A DNA stretch of 64,000 bases from Lutjanus erythropterus (lineage: Eukaryota; Chordata; Actinopteri; Lutjaniformes; Lutjanidae): the NCBI GenBank assembly GCA_020091685.1, contig CM034608.1, forward strand, positions 4,254,751 to 4,318,750. The letters are read 5' to 3'. Shown piece after piece: positions 1 through 16,560 of this stretch. Below the pieces are notes generated by a model. It had not been told where the DNA came from and made no database searches. It worked only from the letters and a program-made list of their open reading frames with translations. A program made the position numbers and the translations under genes. Every line of letters starts with the position of its first letter. Within the stretch, counting starts at the first letter, position 1.

Positions 1-117
1 AGGTTTAGTTTCTGTTTGTGGACTAAAACTTTTTGGAAGCCTTTGCCTTTCATACTAAGAGTATTTGAAATGTTTTGGACTTTGTAAGGGTAACATAAAA
101 CAACGGCCATTTTTGAA

Positions 118-123
118 TTTATT
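118..123 (-). terminator. candidate polyadenylation signal of the Spindlin gene
   Basis: TTTATT on the plus strand reads AATAAA on the minus strand, about 260 bases after the Spindlin stop codon. It is the only canonical hexamer I noticed between the stop and the window edge; longer 3' UTRs beyond the window are possible. Confidence 0.4.
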
Positions 124-381
124 TTAAGGATCTAAGAAGGTCAGAGATTAGTCTTCAACATCATCAAGCTGGGTTTTTTTTTCCTCTGTCTCAAACGTTC
201 CCGGTCACAAAAACAAGGCGATTCTCAAGAAGTATCTATCCAGTCATTTTCCGTAGTGAGAATTTTTTTTAGAGTCTTTATCTTTGATGGTCTGAGGAAC
301 AAGTGCTTGATCAAAAGCTTCCGATGTTTCAACATGTGCTGCATTTTGTTTCCGTCACGTGGGAGGGACGTCCACAAAGTC

Positions 382-4338
<3,957 letters not shown>

Positions 4339-4445
4339 ATTTGCAGAAACACCTGCATGCCCTGAGGGGAAAAATAAAAACAAGAAAATGTTTTATTTTA
4401 TCTGTATTTCTGTTTATCAATATTTTAGTCTACTGTTATCTCCAA

Positions 4446-4498
4446 AGCTGCTGTGAATTCCCCTGGTATGGATCAGTAAAGTTAATCTTATCTCATGC
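4446..4498 (+). repeat. retroposon 3'-tail fragment (fish LINE/SINE type)
   Basis: The stretch runs GTGAATTCCCC, then GGATCAGTAAAGT, then cttatct. This matches from memory the common teleost retroposon tail (gtgaatttcccc...ggatcaataaagt...tatct). Only the short tail is present. Confidence 0.45.
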
Positions 4499-5104
4499 AG
4501 GATTTTCATAGAAACAAATTGAATCCAATGGAAATCAATCTAAAAACATGTACTACCACCATGTTGTGTCTGCAATTTTAATGTTAAAAGCTGTGTGTGT
4601 CCTGGCAGTGAGGACGACCTCTGACCTGCATCAGCTGTGTCTCTGTGTCCCGGAGTGCTCTTCATTCATCTGGAGGCAGGGAGGCAGCCAGGCTGCCCAG
4701 CCACACAGCTACAACACTAAACTGTCCAGGGCTGCGACAACAGGATGAGACAAACCAGGAACAGGGAACACATTAGAAAAAACTAAATGACTACCAGTAA
4801 CCACAAAATCCAAAATCTGTCTATGAATCCGCACACTGTCCTTCTGGGCTGGAATCAGATCATATATCACCTTAAGTGACATCTACTGGTGACAAGTAGG
4901 AATTACAACAACATCAACAGACAGTTGCCAAGGCTGACACAGATACTGGATATTAAATATCATGATGTCGTGATGATGTCGATTTGTGTGAAGCTGCATG
5001 CTGGACACTTTGTTCTAAGCTAAAAAGAAGCCAGTCATGCAAAGACTGGAAGAGACGGGGAAACTCATAGTCTGGTTCAATTACATCTCTGTACATTCTC
5101 AGAA

Positions 5105-5345
5105 ATAAGGGCTTCAAAGGGGTTCTTCCTGAAGGCCTGAGGTTCCACCCAGAACCAAAGGGTTTAGAAAGGGTTCTTTGTAAGACTAGCGGTTCCATTC
5201 CAAACCCTTGTAATATTAAAGGGTTCTCTGTAGAATCCCTTGAGTGGGTTCTTGGTAAAACCCTTGGTGGGTCATAAAGAAAACCTGTGGAATATCAAAA
5301 AGTTCTTAGCAGAATCCTTTGGGTGGGTTCTAGATAAAACCCAAG
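5105..5345. repeat. degenerate minisatellite of GGGTTCTTxxTAxAACC units
   Basis: About five units of roughly 45-55 bases, each carrying gggttct...gtagaa/taaaaccc, follow one another. The units are too diverged for exact boundaries. No coding signal. Confidence 0.5.
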
Positions 5346-5374
5346 CGAGCTCTCTTGCTCTAGCTGTAGTAAGA

Positions 5375-5515
5375 CTCAGGTATGACACTGGCACTAGTAT
5401 CAATACTTTTATCAGTATCCGTCCAGATACTGATTTCAATACCTGAACTTTGTGTATCTGCCAATACTGAGTACCAACTTGATACCAGTGCGTTGAAAAG
5501 ATACTTATGTCTATT
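5375..5515. repeat. dispersed repeat rich in GATACTG/AGTACC
   Basis: Short inverted words (gatactg, cagtatc, ggtatc, gagtacca) recur here. A close relative occurs at about 17205-17290 (ttccgatacttt, accgagtaccaatc), and related words recur near 6090-6120. It is probably one family of inverted-repeat transposon. Confidence 0.4.
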
Positions 5516-6234
5516 AACATTATTTTCAACAGCTGTATACTACTAAAGAATTGGAGTACAGAAAGGTGCTGGGAAGTAGCAGGAGTCCCAAGACAAAAAA
5601 TGCATCTGGAATGACTTATTTTGAAATTACATTTGTTTCCACTTCCTTGTCTTTCTGCTCATTCTCTGTTGTGTTACTCGATTCTCCATCAGCATTTCCT
5701 GACATTGGACTATCTAGTCTATGTTAAGTGCCGCTGTAATGTTGGTAAAGATCTGTCTCAGTAATTGTTTCAAAATTAGCATTGCCAAGTGATAAGCTAA
5801 CGTACATCCAGTAACGGGGACTGAAAGCAGAGCAGTGTGAATGAGGAAGAGTAAATTTACATTGTGTAAGTGTGGTTGACGTAGCAAGTGGGATTGTTCC
5901 AAAGCCAATAAGTCGAAGCTTGAATGCAGCATGACATGAATGCAGAGGGAAGTAGGAGCAAGTGGATCATCATCATTTAGAAATTCGATCACACAGATGC
6001 ATGAATGGAGATTGAGATTTTGTTAAGATTAATCATACAACACTAGTGCATGGACTCACTGATTCTCAGTCCATAGGCTGTATCACAGGTACTTCCAATA
6101 CTGGTATTGGTATCCTATTTTAAGAGATCCCCAGTCCTATTCATCAGGGTAGTGACCCTACGACCCTTTACAATAACTAAAACACAATGTATACTTTTTA
6201 CAAATGAATTAAGCAGGATTAGCAGTACTTACCC

Positions 6235-6333
6235 TGTCTTCAGTATTGAGGAGTGTTGATGAGATGTTTAGCAGCCTTCTGTGTTTTTAGGATTCAGGCT
6301 GCTCATCTGCAGAACAAAACCAGGATCAAACCT
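6235..6333 (-). other. possible 5' UTR exon of the Spindlin gene
   Basis: On the minus strand a good donor (G|GTAAGTACT) sits at 6234, with acceptor-like CACAG at 6334 or CTGCAG at 6314. Its last base is in the right phase for the downstream exon starting at 4361, but that frame reads TGA AGA CAG G, so the exon would be non-coding and force translation to start at 4338. It also holds a short upstream ORF (ATG AGC AGC ... TAA). Seen only as splice signals; no transcript evidence. Confidence 0.35.
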
Positions 6334-6589
6334 GTGACAGGAAAACACAAAGTCAAAAATTCAACAAAACTGGAGGATGATTAATCATGACTGACTGTTA
6401 AGTTTCAAGCTTGAGTAAATCTCCTCAGTCAGATCATCCTGTCAATGTTTGGTTTGAACAGCAGGGGGCGACATGTCACCTGTCTGACTCTGCCCTCTGA
6501 CAGTGAAGGTGTCTGATTCTATGAAAGCTGCACTCTGCCCTGAACTGTGACTGCAGGTTACATTATTCATTAGCAGGAATCACACCGTC

Positions 6590-7180
6590 TGTGTTTTATT
6601 TATCACTCATTACTCAGAAGTACTTACTAATTGCACATGAAGCCATTCATGGACATTTATTTCACTCACTCTTGAGAAATGGGATAAAACCATATTTTGA
6701 GGCAGTTTTGAGTTTTACTTTTCCATTACGCTGGAAAATATGTTTTAAAAGATTAAACTCCTGGCTAACTTCCAAGTGATTACATTTTTTATTAAACAAC
6801 ATCAATGCCTGGAGTTAACACAATGTTACATTTTTTAATTTCAGTTTCACTCACTACTCCCACCATTTTTAAACCAGAAAGTGAGAAAAGGGTCCTCAGG
6901 GTGTATCTAACCCTTTTTAATGCCCAAGTAAATCATTTTTTTGTTAAAAAAAATAATAACAATATCTGGGACACAACTTTAAAGGGACAACATTTTCATT
7001 TTAAAAAATCAATTAAAACAAAGTCGACTGTAATAGCATTTTTTTTTACCTATGTTATCATAAGTTGTTCTTAGTTTTAGATTTTGAAGGCTTTTAACAC
7101 ATTTTTAAATTGTTTGAAGTTGTGAATTCTTGTCTGAGACAAGGCTGTTTTCTGGCACAGAGCAAAAAAAAAAATCCTTA
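6590..7180. repeat. dispersed repeat, copy 1 (second copy near 60.3-61.0 kb)
   Basis: Several blocks match in order with 60260-60965: gggtcctcagggtgt / ggggtccttagggtat, aaccctttttaatgcc, gggacacaactttaaa, gcttttaacacatttttaaa and gttgtgaattcttgtctg. No ORF suggests a protein. It is an old transposon copy of unknown class. Confidence 0.6.
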
Positions 7181-8636
7181 AATACCAAATTTTTACCAAA
7201 CACTGATCAGGTTCCTGATTTAGTATGAAGTCAAAAATGACAATAACATGCTCACCCTGATTGTCAGCTACAGAAATCCTGATCTGAAAGTGATACCACA
7301 AAAGAAAAGTGCTCACACATCCACAAGATAATACAGTAGAAATTGATTATAGCAATGACCAAAAACATGTAGTGTGAAGTATCTAAAATGAATAAACCCA
7401 GACACAAACAATCCACAAAAAAGTTGTAACAAGTACATCATCATGTATACATGCTCCTTTTCTAGTTGACAGAAGTCTTGCCCCGGATTTGCCCTTCATA
7501 CATACATGAAATGTCAGTATTTCATCTAAAGCGATGAGTGAGCAGACTGCACTAGGTGAAAACTAATAAAACAAAAGCTAATGTGGACTGGAGGGAACAA
7601 TCAGAGCAGTGTAAGTTCAGCCCACAGTGGACCAGGGTTTCATGTCCTGAACATGAGACTTTAATTATTGATCAGTGGAGCCTGTGAGGAAGGCCTGCAG
7701 TGTATTATTTATCTGCAGGGAGGGTGTTATGTAACACATCTGACCCTCTAACTGCTCACTGACTGCCCTCTTCACTGTGTGCTCCACTCAAGACCTCTCA
7801 CCAAAGAAATCCAACCAGCCATTAATGCGAAACTACAAACAGCAGCAACAAGATGGTGATGATAGTATGGTCGACATCTTCACATCAAAGGTTTGGCATC
7901 TGGGAAACATTATTCATTGACTTGGCCGTGTTTTTTCACAAAGCATTGTCAATGTAAAACACAAGACTTCAACTCCCATCGTCCTGCCAGAGTCTTTAAG
8001 TTCAGGGTATGGTTCACCAATCAAGTGCAACAGCTTGATCCAGGCTGTTGTGGAGCAGGTCTCTGTAAAGATGTGGGCACAACAACACTGATTTCCCATT
8101 GCTTGTCAGCCATAGTCCCATTTCATTTTCTTGTGAGCGGACAATAGCCAGGATCAGCCTTAAGCCCAAGCTGGGTTAGCTCTCTTCCCCCTCCTCCTTC
8201 AGTGGCGCTTGGAACGGCTGATCTGGCTGATCTGGTCAAAAGATGCCATGGTTAATTTGATTTTCTCAAGGTCTGCTGCTCTTGGATCCAAACCCCACGC
8301 TTCCTTCTCCAAGGCCTATGAGTGTATTTCTGTCACAGGCAATACACATTTCAGCAAAATGGCTGAGAAAATAGCAATTTAAAACAAAAATCTAGAGAAG
8401 TGTGAAGACTCTGCATGTTCCATCATTGCCAAGGGCAAGAAGACAAGTTTGGAGAAAACCTATGCTACAATTATTTTGCTGATGTCTAAAAGACATACCT
8501 GAACCATACCCACGTTTTTAAGACCCAGTCTGACTAAACCCAAATGGTATACAGTCAAATCTGACACCCAAATCCAACCCAAGACCTGAAGCTAAATTTT
8601 TTGCTTTATTCCTTTCAGTTCTGATTTTGATTAATT

Positions 8637-8960
8637 TTATTTCCAATAACCAAACGTCCACCAAGCAGTAACTAACCAGTCCATTTTTAAGTTTAAAAAA
8701 AAAAAGGCAAGACGACCTCTGGTGGATGGAAAGGTTGAACTTCTACACATCCATGGTGTCCACAGCTGTCCACTGAGGAGTAATATTACATTCAGACCTT
8801 GATGGAGACAGTGGACAGAGAAGCTTTCATTTGTGTAAGCTGTCCAGCAGTCGGTGGCCAGAGCTAGCTTATCTGCTCTGACCAGCTTGACTTTAAGATT
8901 GTCCTTCTCCTCCTCAAAGTACTTTTTAATGTGTTCAGTCACAGTAGCTCTCCATTAAGG
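8637..8960 (-). pseudogene. hAT-family transposase fragment (fossil)
   Basis: On the minus strand a reading frame contains EHIKKYFEEEKDNLKVKL followed shortly by LALATDCWTAYTNESF. The TDCWT motif after a charged helix is typical of hAT / ZBED-type transposases (known family feature). The frame then degenerates, with no DDE core beyond this stretch and no terminal repeats that I could place. It lies within the probable Spindlin 5' intron. Confidence 0.6.
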
Positions 8961-9229
8961 TTGGATGATGTCCACCCACTGGTATATGATAATGTCCACA
9001 GTGAACCATCACGATGGCCGGTGATATCGTTGCTGGGTCCAAAAGGGTCTTTGTCTTGGCACCACATGTCCGTAACTTTGTTGTGTTTCAAAAGACAATA
9101 ATAAACACAACATGAGACCAAGTGCAATGAGCAGCTCTTTTCTCCCAGAGGTCAAAAACAGAACTTAGGCAACAACTCTACAGCAACTCAGACACACTAC
9201 CTCAACTAGAGAAGCCTTTAATCATGATG

Positions 9230-9493
9230 TTACGATGGTAGAGGGCTCAGTGATCGATTGAGTGTTAGCCATTGCGACGGACAATGCCATCGTCCATGGC
9301 CCAACCCTATTATGACGTAGCTTCCGTTTAAGAGAGTTGCGCAGCAATGGGTGGTCACAGCTAGTTTGTCTACCCCGGCTAGCTTGACTGTAAAATCATC
9401 CTTCTTCTCCTCAAAGGGTTTTTGAATGCGTTTAGTCCCAGTAGCTCTCCATGGAACATAGTCGGGCTCAGAGTACCACACTAGCTCTTTCAA
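9230..9493 (-). pseudogene. second hAT-family transposase fragment (fossil)
   Basis: The minus-strand frame reads VWYSEPDYVPWRATGTKRI, then EEKKDDFTVKLAGVDKLAVT. It is the same transposase region as the fragment at 8637-8960 but from a different copy, with the TDCW motif decayed to THCC. The two pieces lie about 300 bases apart in the same orientation. Confidence 0.55.
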
Positions 9494-12400
9494 TCATTCA
9501 CCCTCTACCACACTGATTGGCAGCACAACACTGTTGTGACACCGGCACACATCACACTTTTATTTGTGTATGCAAATTAATCTTTAGACTGATGTGAAGC
9601 CAGACAAAAATATTCTCAGTGGTAAACAGATGAATGGTTAATCTTTCACATCTCTAGTACTAACTGTTCAACGGGCTAACACAATGAAATGTCCATGTAC
9701 TTTTTCAATTTGCACTTTAAAACACATCCAAACCTTAATTTCAGATAGACAGACAGACTATGTACTACAGATGGAGATTACTGCTCACTGCTGGTTACCT
9801 GCAGAGGAAAGTAACCCAGCAGAAACACAAGAGACATTTTGCAGACTTGGCTGCAGCTGGTGGTGATTTCCCTCTTGTTGCCCAGAGCAACACAAGATTA
9901 GTCATCTGTTGTCATGAGGCGCCAAATGATGCTGGACAGGAACGACTCAACATCATTCTGTCAGGACATAACTTCAGCGTACTGAAACCAGAGACGTGGG
10001 GCTCAGTCTGAAACTGGGAGTACACACACACACACACTTACACACACACTGTACTAGTACTGTAAGGAACCAGACTGAAAAATCTATCAAACACTGAATG
10101 TCTCACTCTATTCTCCCCCAAAACATCTGGATTATATCAAGTCGCGGCACTGCCCAAACTGTGAAGACATTCAGACTTCAGCTCTGTAAGAACAATAAAG
10201 CTCAAGTTTTCCTAACATGTGTTTTAAAGACTAGTTGTAGTAGACTCACACTGCTAAGAACTTCGTTTTAATAGGTTTCTGCATTTATCTGTGTTATGAA
10301 ACTTTTTAATAAGAAGAAAAGCCACATCTCATGGAAGCTTTTCAAAGTTTTATTCAACCAGTAGAAAATTATTTTGTAGTAATTCACTGTGTTCAGCTGT
10401 ATATCAGAGGTATTTATCATTTGTCATAAAATGTCAAGAAAATTGACGTAAGCAAACTGAAGCAAAACGTGATATATATCAGAAAAAACTTTCCATTATC
10501 AATTGTTTTCTGTATTTCCGCTGAGCCCCTCTGATGAATCAACCAAGCTAATACATTGCTGTAGCCTATACGTTGACTGATAAAAAAAAATAAACATCAT
10601 ACACAGGAAAGTCAAAGATATTCTTATCAAAAATATTTATATTGTGCGTGTATGTAATACTGACCAATATTTCAACTCCATTTTCATGCTAATCGGACTG
10701 TAAACAATGACCGGTACATGAAATAAGTAGTCTTGGCCCAGATATTCATTATCCTGATATTCACTGGCTACAGCAAAAGCCCTGAAACAGTGGCCGTTGC
10801 CTCAGGAGGCTAAATCTGTGTCAGACGATCACTGATAGGTTCCCAGATTGTGTCTGCAACCAAACATTTGTAGCTAGCATCAATAGGTGTTTGTGGAACA
10901 CAGGAACTTTTCCATAGTTCTGCACCGCAGCAACTATGAATGATTCTAGTTCTTAGAACGCAGTTTTGAGGGGGAGGTACTTGTAGGTATTTTGTTGGGC
11001 TGCAACGATAAAATGTCAGAAAATAGTGAAAAATGCTGTTAATTAGGGATGTTCCTGGTGACTAATTTCCCTGTCAATTAAACACAAAATTAAATTTAAA
11101 CTAGTCAACTAGTCTAACAGTAAGAAAACATTCAGAGAGCAGTTAAAATTGAGCACAATATATTGATAATGTTAAACACTGTCCGAAAAAAAACTGTGCA
11201 TATTAGCGTATTAAGAGCCATTTGAAGCTGTCTACAATCACCACATCGTACTTTAAATGCCACTGAAATGTGTGCCACTTTGAGCTGTGCAATACAAACA
11301 TTACACATTACTGTACAAAACACACATCCCTAAATTTAATCACTGATTAATAATCAATTAATTCATTAATCATTGCAGTACTAGTACTCTGAGTGACGTA
11401 AGTACACAGTGATTGCTCCAGACGTGAGTATACGTTGATTGGTCAACACATGAGCCGATGCAGCACCATCAACCAACATTTTTAAATCCCTGTATAAACA
11501 TTAGCACCGTGAACCACAGCTCTTAACTATTAAATTAAAAAAATGAAAGAAACCACACACCAACAGTGAAGTCCAGGCATTATTGAGTGTGTATATAACG
11601 GAGAGGAAATACAATGTGATTATGAATCATCAAAGCGGAATACAAACATCTTCAACAGCATTTCCTGTCAACTTGATACATTAGAACAGACCGAACGGCC
11701 ACGAGACAGATGACGGAACCCGTAAGCTACTTCCATTAGACTTGCATACTGGACTACCATTACTTAAGTTATCGGTAGCGAAAAATAGCCTGAAGATGTC
11801 TTTGGTGTCCCTCCATCTGTCACAATTCTCAAGTTCACAAGTTTTCAAACGTAAAAAACAAGAAAAAAAAAAAAACATAAAATGCCCCCATATTGCTTGT
11901 CTGGTATAATCCAAGTCTCCTAAAGCTCCGACATGATGTTGATAATGTTGTTTGCACACCGTCATAACACACACACCCAAATCAGACAGTGTGCATGTAA
12001 ACGTGGCTCCAAGCTAAGGATCTACAATGAAGATTCAGGCTAAAAACATGGTGTAAATGACATTTTTTAACTCAACTTGGCATGTTGGGGCTTTAGGAGA
12101 CTTGGATTGCACCAGACAAGCAATATGGAGGCATTTTATGTTTTTATTCTGTTGGTTTTTTTTACGTTTGAAAACTGGTCACCATTCACTTCCACTGTTT
12201 GGGAGATTCTGTAACACTGTTTTCCAGCAGTGTTTTATGGACTAAAAAAACTAAACCTGACCCTCAATGAGCATGAGGATGAGTAGATAATGACTGAATT
12301 TTCATTTTTTGGTGAACTATCCCTTTAAGGGCACTAGTATTGTTCTCAAACAAAATACCCAGCTCTAGTCTTAACACGTGCACGCTTGGTTTTATGTATG

Positions 12401-12872
12401 AGAGTTTTGACACTGATTAAATGTCATAGAGGAGCTCCCTTTCTTTCTCTTCATCAGTATTTTGCCTCAGCCAAGCAACGTCTCCTTCCCGTCTTCAAAG
12501 AATAAAAATTAATTTGGACGTTGATATTCCCATGGCAACTGTAGAAGCTTTGAAACATCCCATCAGCCCTACCTTGCAACTTAGGCGACCAAGCATGTAT
12601 TGAGAGAAAGGGGGAGTCTGGAGAGATGGCAAGTCAAATGATCGGTCAAGGACTATTCAGACTGGTCCTGAGAGGGAAGTTATACCAAATATTTTTCATA
12701 TTTCCACACTGTGCTCTGAACAAACAAAGCTCTGTCCATTTCCTTTGTACTGGGGTGGAGGCAAACATCTCAGAGGCAGATACCGCAATATCTTTTACAC
12801 ACAGATACAGATACTGGGTTTTGGGGGCCAATCCCCCATATAAGAAGGAGTAAATTTATTAAAACTGAATTA

Positions 12873-13787
12873 AAGAACCAGCGTGTAGGATTTAAATGGC
12901 ATCTAGTGGTGAGCCTGAAGACTGCAAAGACACTCCCCCCTTTCAAAGGTGTAGGAGAACCTACAAATCCCCCAAATCAAAAATACATATTTTTCCTCTT
13001 ATCATTGGTGCTATTTGTCCTTCTAGTTTTTTTTTGTTTGCCGTGATATGCAGAGTTTTGGAGATACTGGCTGTAGAGATGTCTGCCTCCTTTCCAATAC
13101 AATAGGACTAGATGGCAAATGGTGCTTGTGGTGCTCAAAACACCAAATAATACATTTCAAAAATGAAAAACTAGTGTCTCCTCCTAAAAACCATGGCCCA
13201 GTTACTCAATGTAACCCACAGATCTTGTTGTGAACAGTTCCATGTAGGAACTACTTTTATTTCTAGTAGAAAGAAAGTACTTCTGATTTATTTTAAAGTA
13301 GTTTCAGTAGATTCTAAAGTAGTTTCATTAGATTCTACTACAGACAGAAAGTAGTTCTTACATGAAACTGCTCACCACAAGGTCTGTGGATTATCTTGAG
13401 CAACTGGAAGATGATTTTTGGAAAATTACACTGGTTTTGTATTTTTTAAATGTATTTTTTGGTGTTTTGATTTTTATTTAAGAAAAATCAGACATCTCTA
13501 GAGTTAAAAACTCCAAAACTCAGCATCTCACACCAAAAAAAAAAATCTAGGTGAACAGATAGCACTACAGGCCAGGGGAAATAAATCTATTTTTGATTCT
13601 AGGGTCAAGCAAATAACAAAAAATCGATTCAACAAACCCACTGACTTCGAGACAACAGAGCCAGAAGTGCTAATATGGTAACTCATTTACAGCTGATTAT
13701 ACACTAATGAAAACATGAATATCATATATTCCATTTGTTTCATTGTCTGCCAACAAAACCCCAATAAATCTTACATAATGGACCTTT
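12873..13787. mobile_element. composite inverted-repeat transposon (MITE with internal insertion)
   Basis: The left end AAAGAACCAGCGTGTAGGA and right end TCTTACATAATGGACCTTT are inverted relatives of each other. Short versions of the same element occur at 35191-35473 and 38891-39192 (ends aaaggtccagtgtgtag / ctgtaccttt). Inside, 13226-13390 is a second palindromic block (ttgtgaacagtt ... aactgctcaccacaa) resembling the MITE at 54366-54608, so one element seems inserted in another. Confidence 0.6.
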
Positions 13788-14045
13788 ACAAAAAAAGGAA
13801 CAAATATATGTGCCTGAATGCTGCCTGACAAACAAACGAAAAATGCATATACAGATATGCCGATACCTATACAGTCCAATATAGCTGTGATAGGCTAATA
13901 CTGGCTGACCAATATAGAGCTTAACAGTGACCATCCACTGCAGTTCTGGAAGTGAATTTCTCATTCACTCCATCGACTTTTCAGAAAATCCTTCTTTAAA
14001 GAATTTTAAGCTTTAGAACCAAAACAACAAACTGCAACGAAACGT

Positions 14046-15193
14046 GACCATAAAACATTTGATTCAGAGCAAAAACAAAAAGATCGGAAAAAGGATAAAA
14101 AGGCAAAGGAACAAGACTGTGTACATAATATTTAATTTAAGAGTGAATGAACTACTCATCCCATAAACCATTGCAAATTATACCACTTCTTCTTTAATTT
14201 AACTTTTGTCATTATTATAGTGTTTATACTGTCTTTGCTAGCTGGTAAACATTTCAATGATAACAGCAAGCTCCGCCAATCAGAGACATTGCTATTACAC
14301 ATAAGGATTGTGGGTATTGTAGTACTTCCCTATGACACTGCAAATAAAACAATTTTTTTTCAAAACAACATTGGTATGCAATGGACAAAAATCTTATATA
14401 TAACCGTATATATAATTATAAGCCTGGTGCCAAGCCAATCAACCTCAGGATGAGTGATGACCATAAAACATTTGATTCAGAGCAAAAAAAAAAAAGAAAG
14501 ATTGGAAAACAGAAAAATGGCAAAGGTACAAGACTGTGTACATAATATTTAATTTAAGAGTGAATGTACTACACATCCCATAAACGACTGCAAATGATAC
14601 CACTTCTTAAATTTAACTGGTGTCATTATTATAGTGTTTATACTGTCTTTGTGTGGATGGAAAACATTTCCATGGTAACAGCGAGCTCAGCCAATCAGAG
14701 ACATTGCTGTTACACTTCAGGATTGTGGGTATTGTAGTACTTCTCCATGACATTGTGAATAAAAATTATTTTTTTCTCAAAATAAGGTTGAAATGCAATG
14801 GATAAAAATGTTATATAAAGAATTTCAAGCCTGGAACCAAACCAACCAACTACAAGAGGAATCATGACCATAAAATATTTGATTTGGAGAAAAAAAAAGA
14901 AAAAACATTGGAGAATGGAAACAAGGCAAAGGTACAAGACTGTATACATAATTACTTTAAGAGTGACGGAACTACACACACCATAAACCACTGCAAATGA
15001 TACCGCTTCTTCAAAAATGTTACTTTTGTCATTACTAGTACGATACATGTTAGCTGCCTAACTAGCTAGCCTGCCCGTGAACTAGCTATTTGCGGGGGTG
15101 GTAGCGAGCTGTTAAACTTCAGGTTTGTGGGTATTGTAGTACCTCTCCATGACATTGCAAATAAAACATATTTTTCTTAAAACAAGGTTGATA
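14046..15193. repeat. three tandem units of about 410 bases
   Basis: Units begin at 14046, 14459 and 14866 with the same gaccataaaacatttgatt start. They share in order acaagactgt(g)tacataat, accacttctt, ccaatcagagacattgct, gattgtgggtattgtagta and caaataaaa. Unit lengths are 413 and 407, and the third is cut off near 15193. A partial tail of a preceding unit (agaaccaaaacaacaaactg) lies at about 14015-14045. No protein is suggested. Confidence 0.75.
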
Positions 15194-16059
15194 TCTGACA
15201 GACTTTGGGTTCTTCAGGAGCATATACCATCATTTCACAACCTCATAGCTCGTGGTAAGTTTTTATTTAATTTATTTTTAAAATACTTTTTATTTTTTTT
15301 TAACTTTATTTAACCAGGCAACATCTTATTATTTACACTGGCTGCCTGGCAGGTCTACCTTGAATGTTTCTGAAATTAAGACAAATGATCTAAATCCTAT
15401 ATTCAGAATATGCATGGGATTTTCACTTCCGGAACCTCACTTTTGGTATCATATCAGTCAGACAGATGTGTTGAAATAACACAATGTTGAGTCCCACAAA
15501 GAGATAAAATTCACAGCTGTAATCTTTTACTACAGTCTTCTTCCCTTCTTGTTATTTCAGGGATTGAGCATCAGCCGGTGGGCTGCAGTCCTACCTGCAG
15601 GCTCAGACTCCAGGTGACCTTTGCTTTGATTTGGTTAGAAGTTGGTAAAGGGGGCGTAGCTGTCAGCACACTGGAGCATTCAAATTAGCTTTCATTAACT
15701 AACTACAGCACAAAAACACACACACACACACACACACACACAGCTGCACATGCTTGTACTTTACAGGCTGCATTAGAATGTGAAAATGCAGCAAATGCAT
15801 CTGTGCCAAACTGGACCCAGTGTTCAGGTTTTCACTGCTGTCAGTCCACACTCTGACAGCTGTTTTAGTCTCCTATCTTGTGTCTTTTTTTCTGTTGTCA
15901 GCTAAAATGAGGTGGCTAGTTCGAGCACCATCTTGCTAACTGGCAATTTTTTTTTAGAAAAAATAATAATAAATATACAGTCATCATCTGCACTGACAAA
16001 CGAACAAGCAGGTTCTGCAGGGCCAGCGTCAGCCATGTTGCTCGCCTGCTTTTTTACTA

Positions 16060-16560
16060 TTATTTACAGCCCCAGCTCAGGTGAAAAGGGGGCGTTCAGG
16101 GGCTTCAGACAAGCGGACAACGGAGGGACTGTCCGACAGCATTTCTGCGGAAAAGACACAAATATCCCAGACAGAGAGACAGCGGCAGACTGGGTTCGGT
16201 CTCAGGCTGTCTGCTGCTGCTGCTGCTGCTGCTGCTTCTTCCCCCCGCCCCTCCCCCGCCAGACCAACCGTCGGCGGGAGAACGCCACTGACAAAACGAG
16301 CGCTCAGTGTGTGTTGTTTTTTGGCTGTTTACCTGCGGGCTGACGAGCAAGCGAAGAGACAGGTGCACGTTTGGTTCTGTCTTACCGTTCTTATTTTTTA
16401 AAAATGGAGGTCGAAGGGGACTGCGGCGGGGTTTTCTCGCCTCCTGCTGTCTGTCCACAGAGCCCGTTTCGACTTCACAGGAACCAGCAGAGACTCCACG
16501 GCCATCTCACCACGGAAAGTTAAGCTAGAAACGATGAAAGGCGAGATGTCCGGTTGAGCC
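16060..16560. promoter_or_regulatory. CpG-rich island, likely promoter / first exon of Spindlin
   Basis: CpG is much denser here than in surrounding AT-rich DNA. There is a GC box (CCCCGCCCC at 16243-16251), a (CTG)8 run at 16211-16234 and further CG-rich blocks to about 16540. The open frames across it differ on each strand and match nothing known, so I read it as promoter and 5' UTR. Its assignment to the minus-strand Spindlin gene is by position only. Confidence 0.5.

Larger units (their letters stand above)
6334..16060. other. probable Spindlin 5' intron / upstream region, no gene seen
   Basis: No coding exon is convincing here apart from the two hAT fossils. The stretch holds dispersed repeats, CA runs at about 10021-10050 and 15714-15742, a composite inverted-repeat element at 12.9-13.8 kb and the 0.4 kb tandem repeat at 14.0-15.2 kb. 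If the CpG island at 16.1-16.6 kb is the Spindlin promoter, this is one large first intron. Confidence 0.5.

Noticed and set aside
15912..16528. Overlapping open frames on both strands in the 16 kb CpG island (one with poly-Ser/poly-Ala from the CTG run)
   Set aside because: GC-rich DNA lacks stops. The frames conflict, none resembles a known protein, and promoter/5' UTR explains the composition better.
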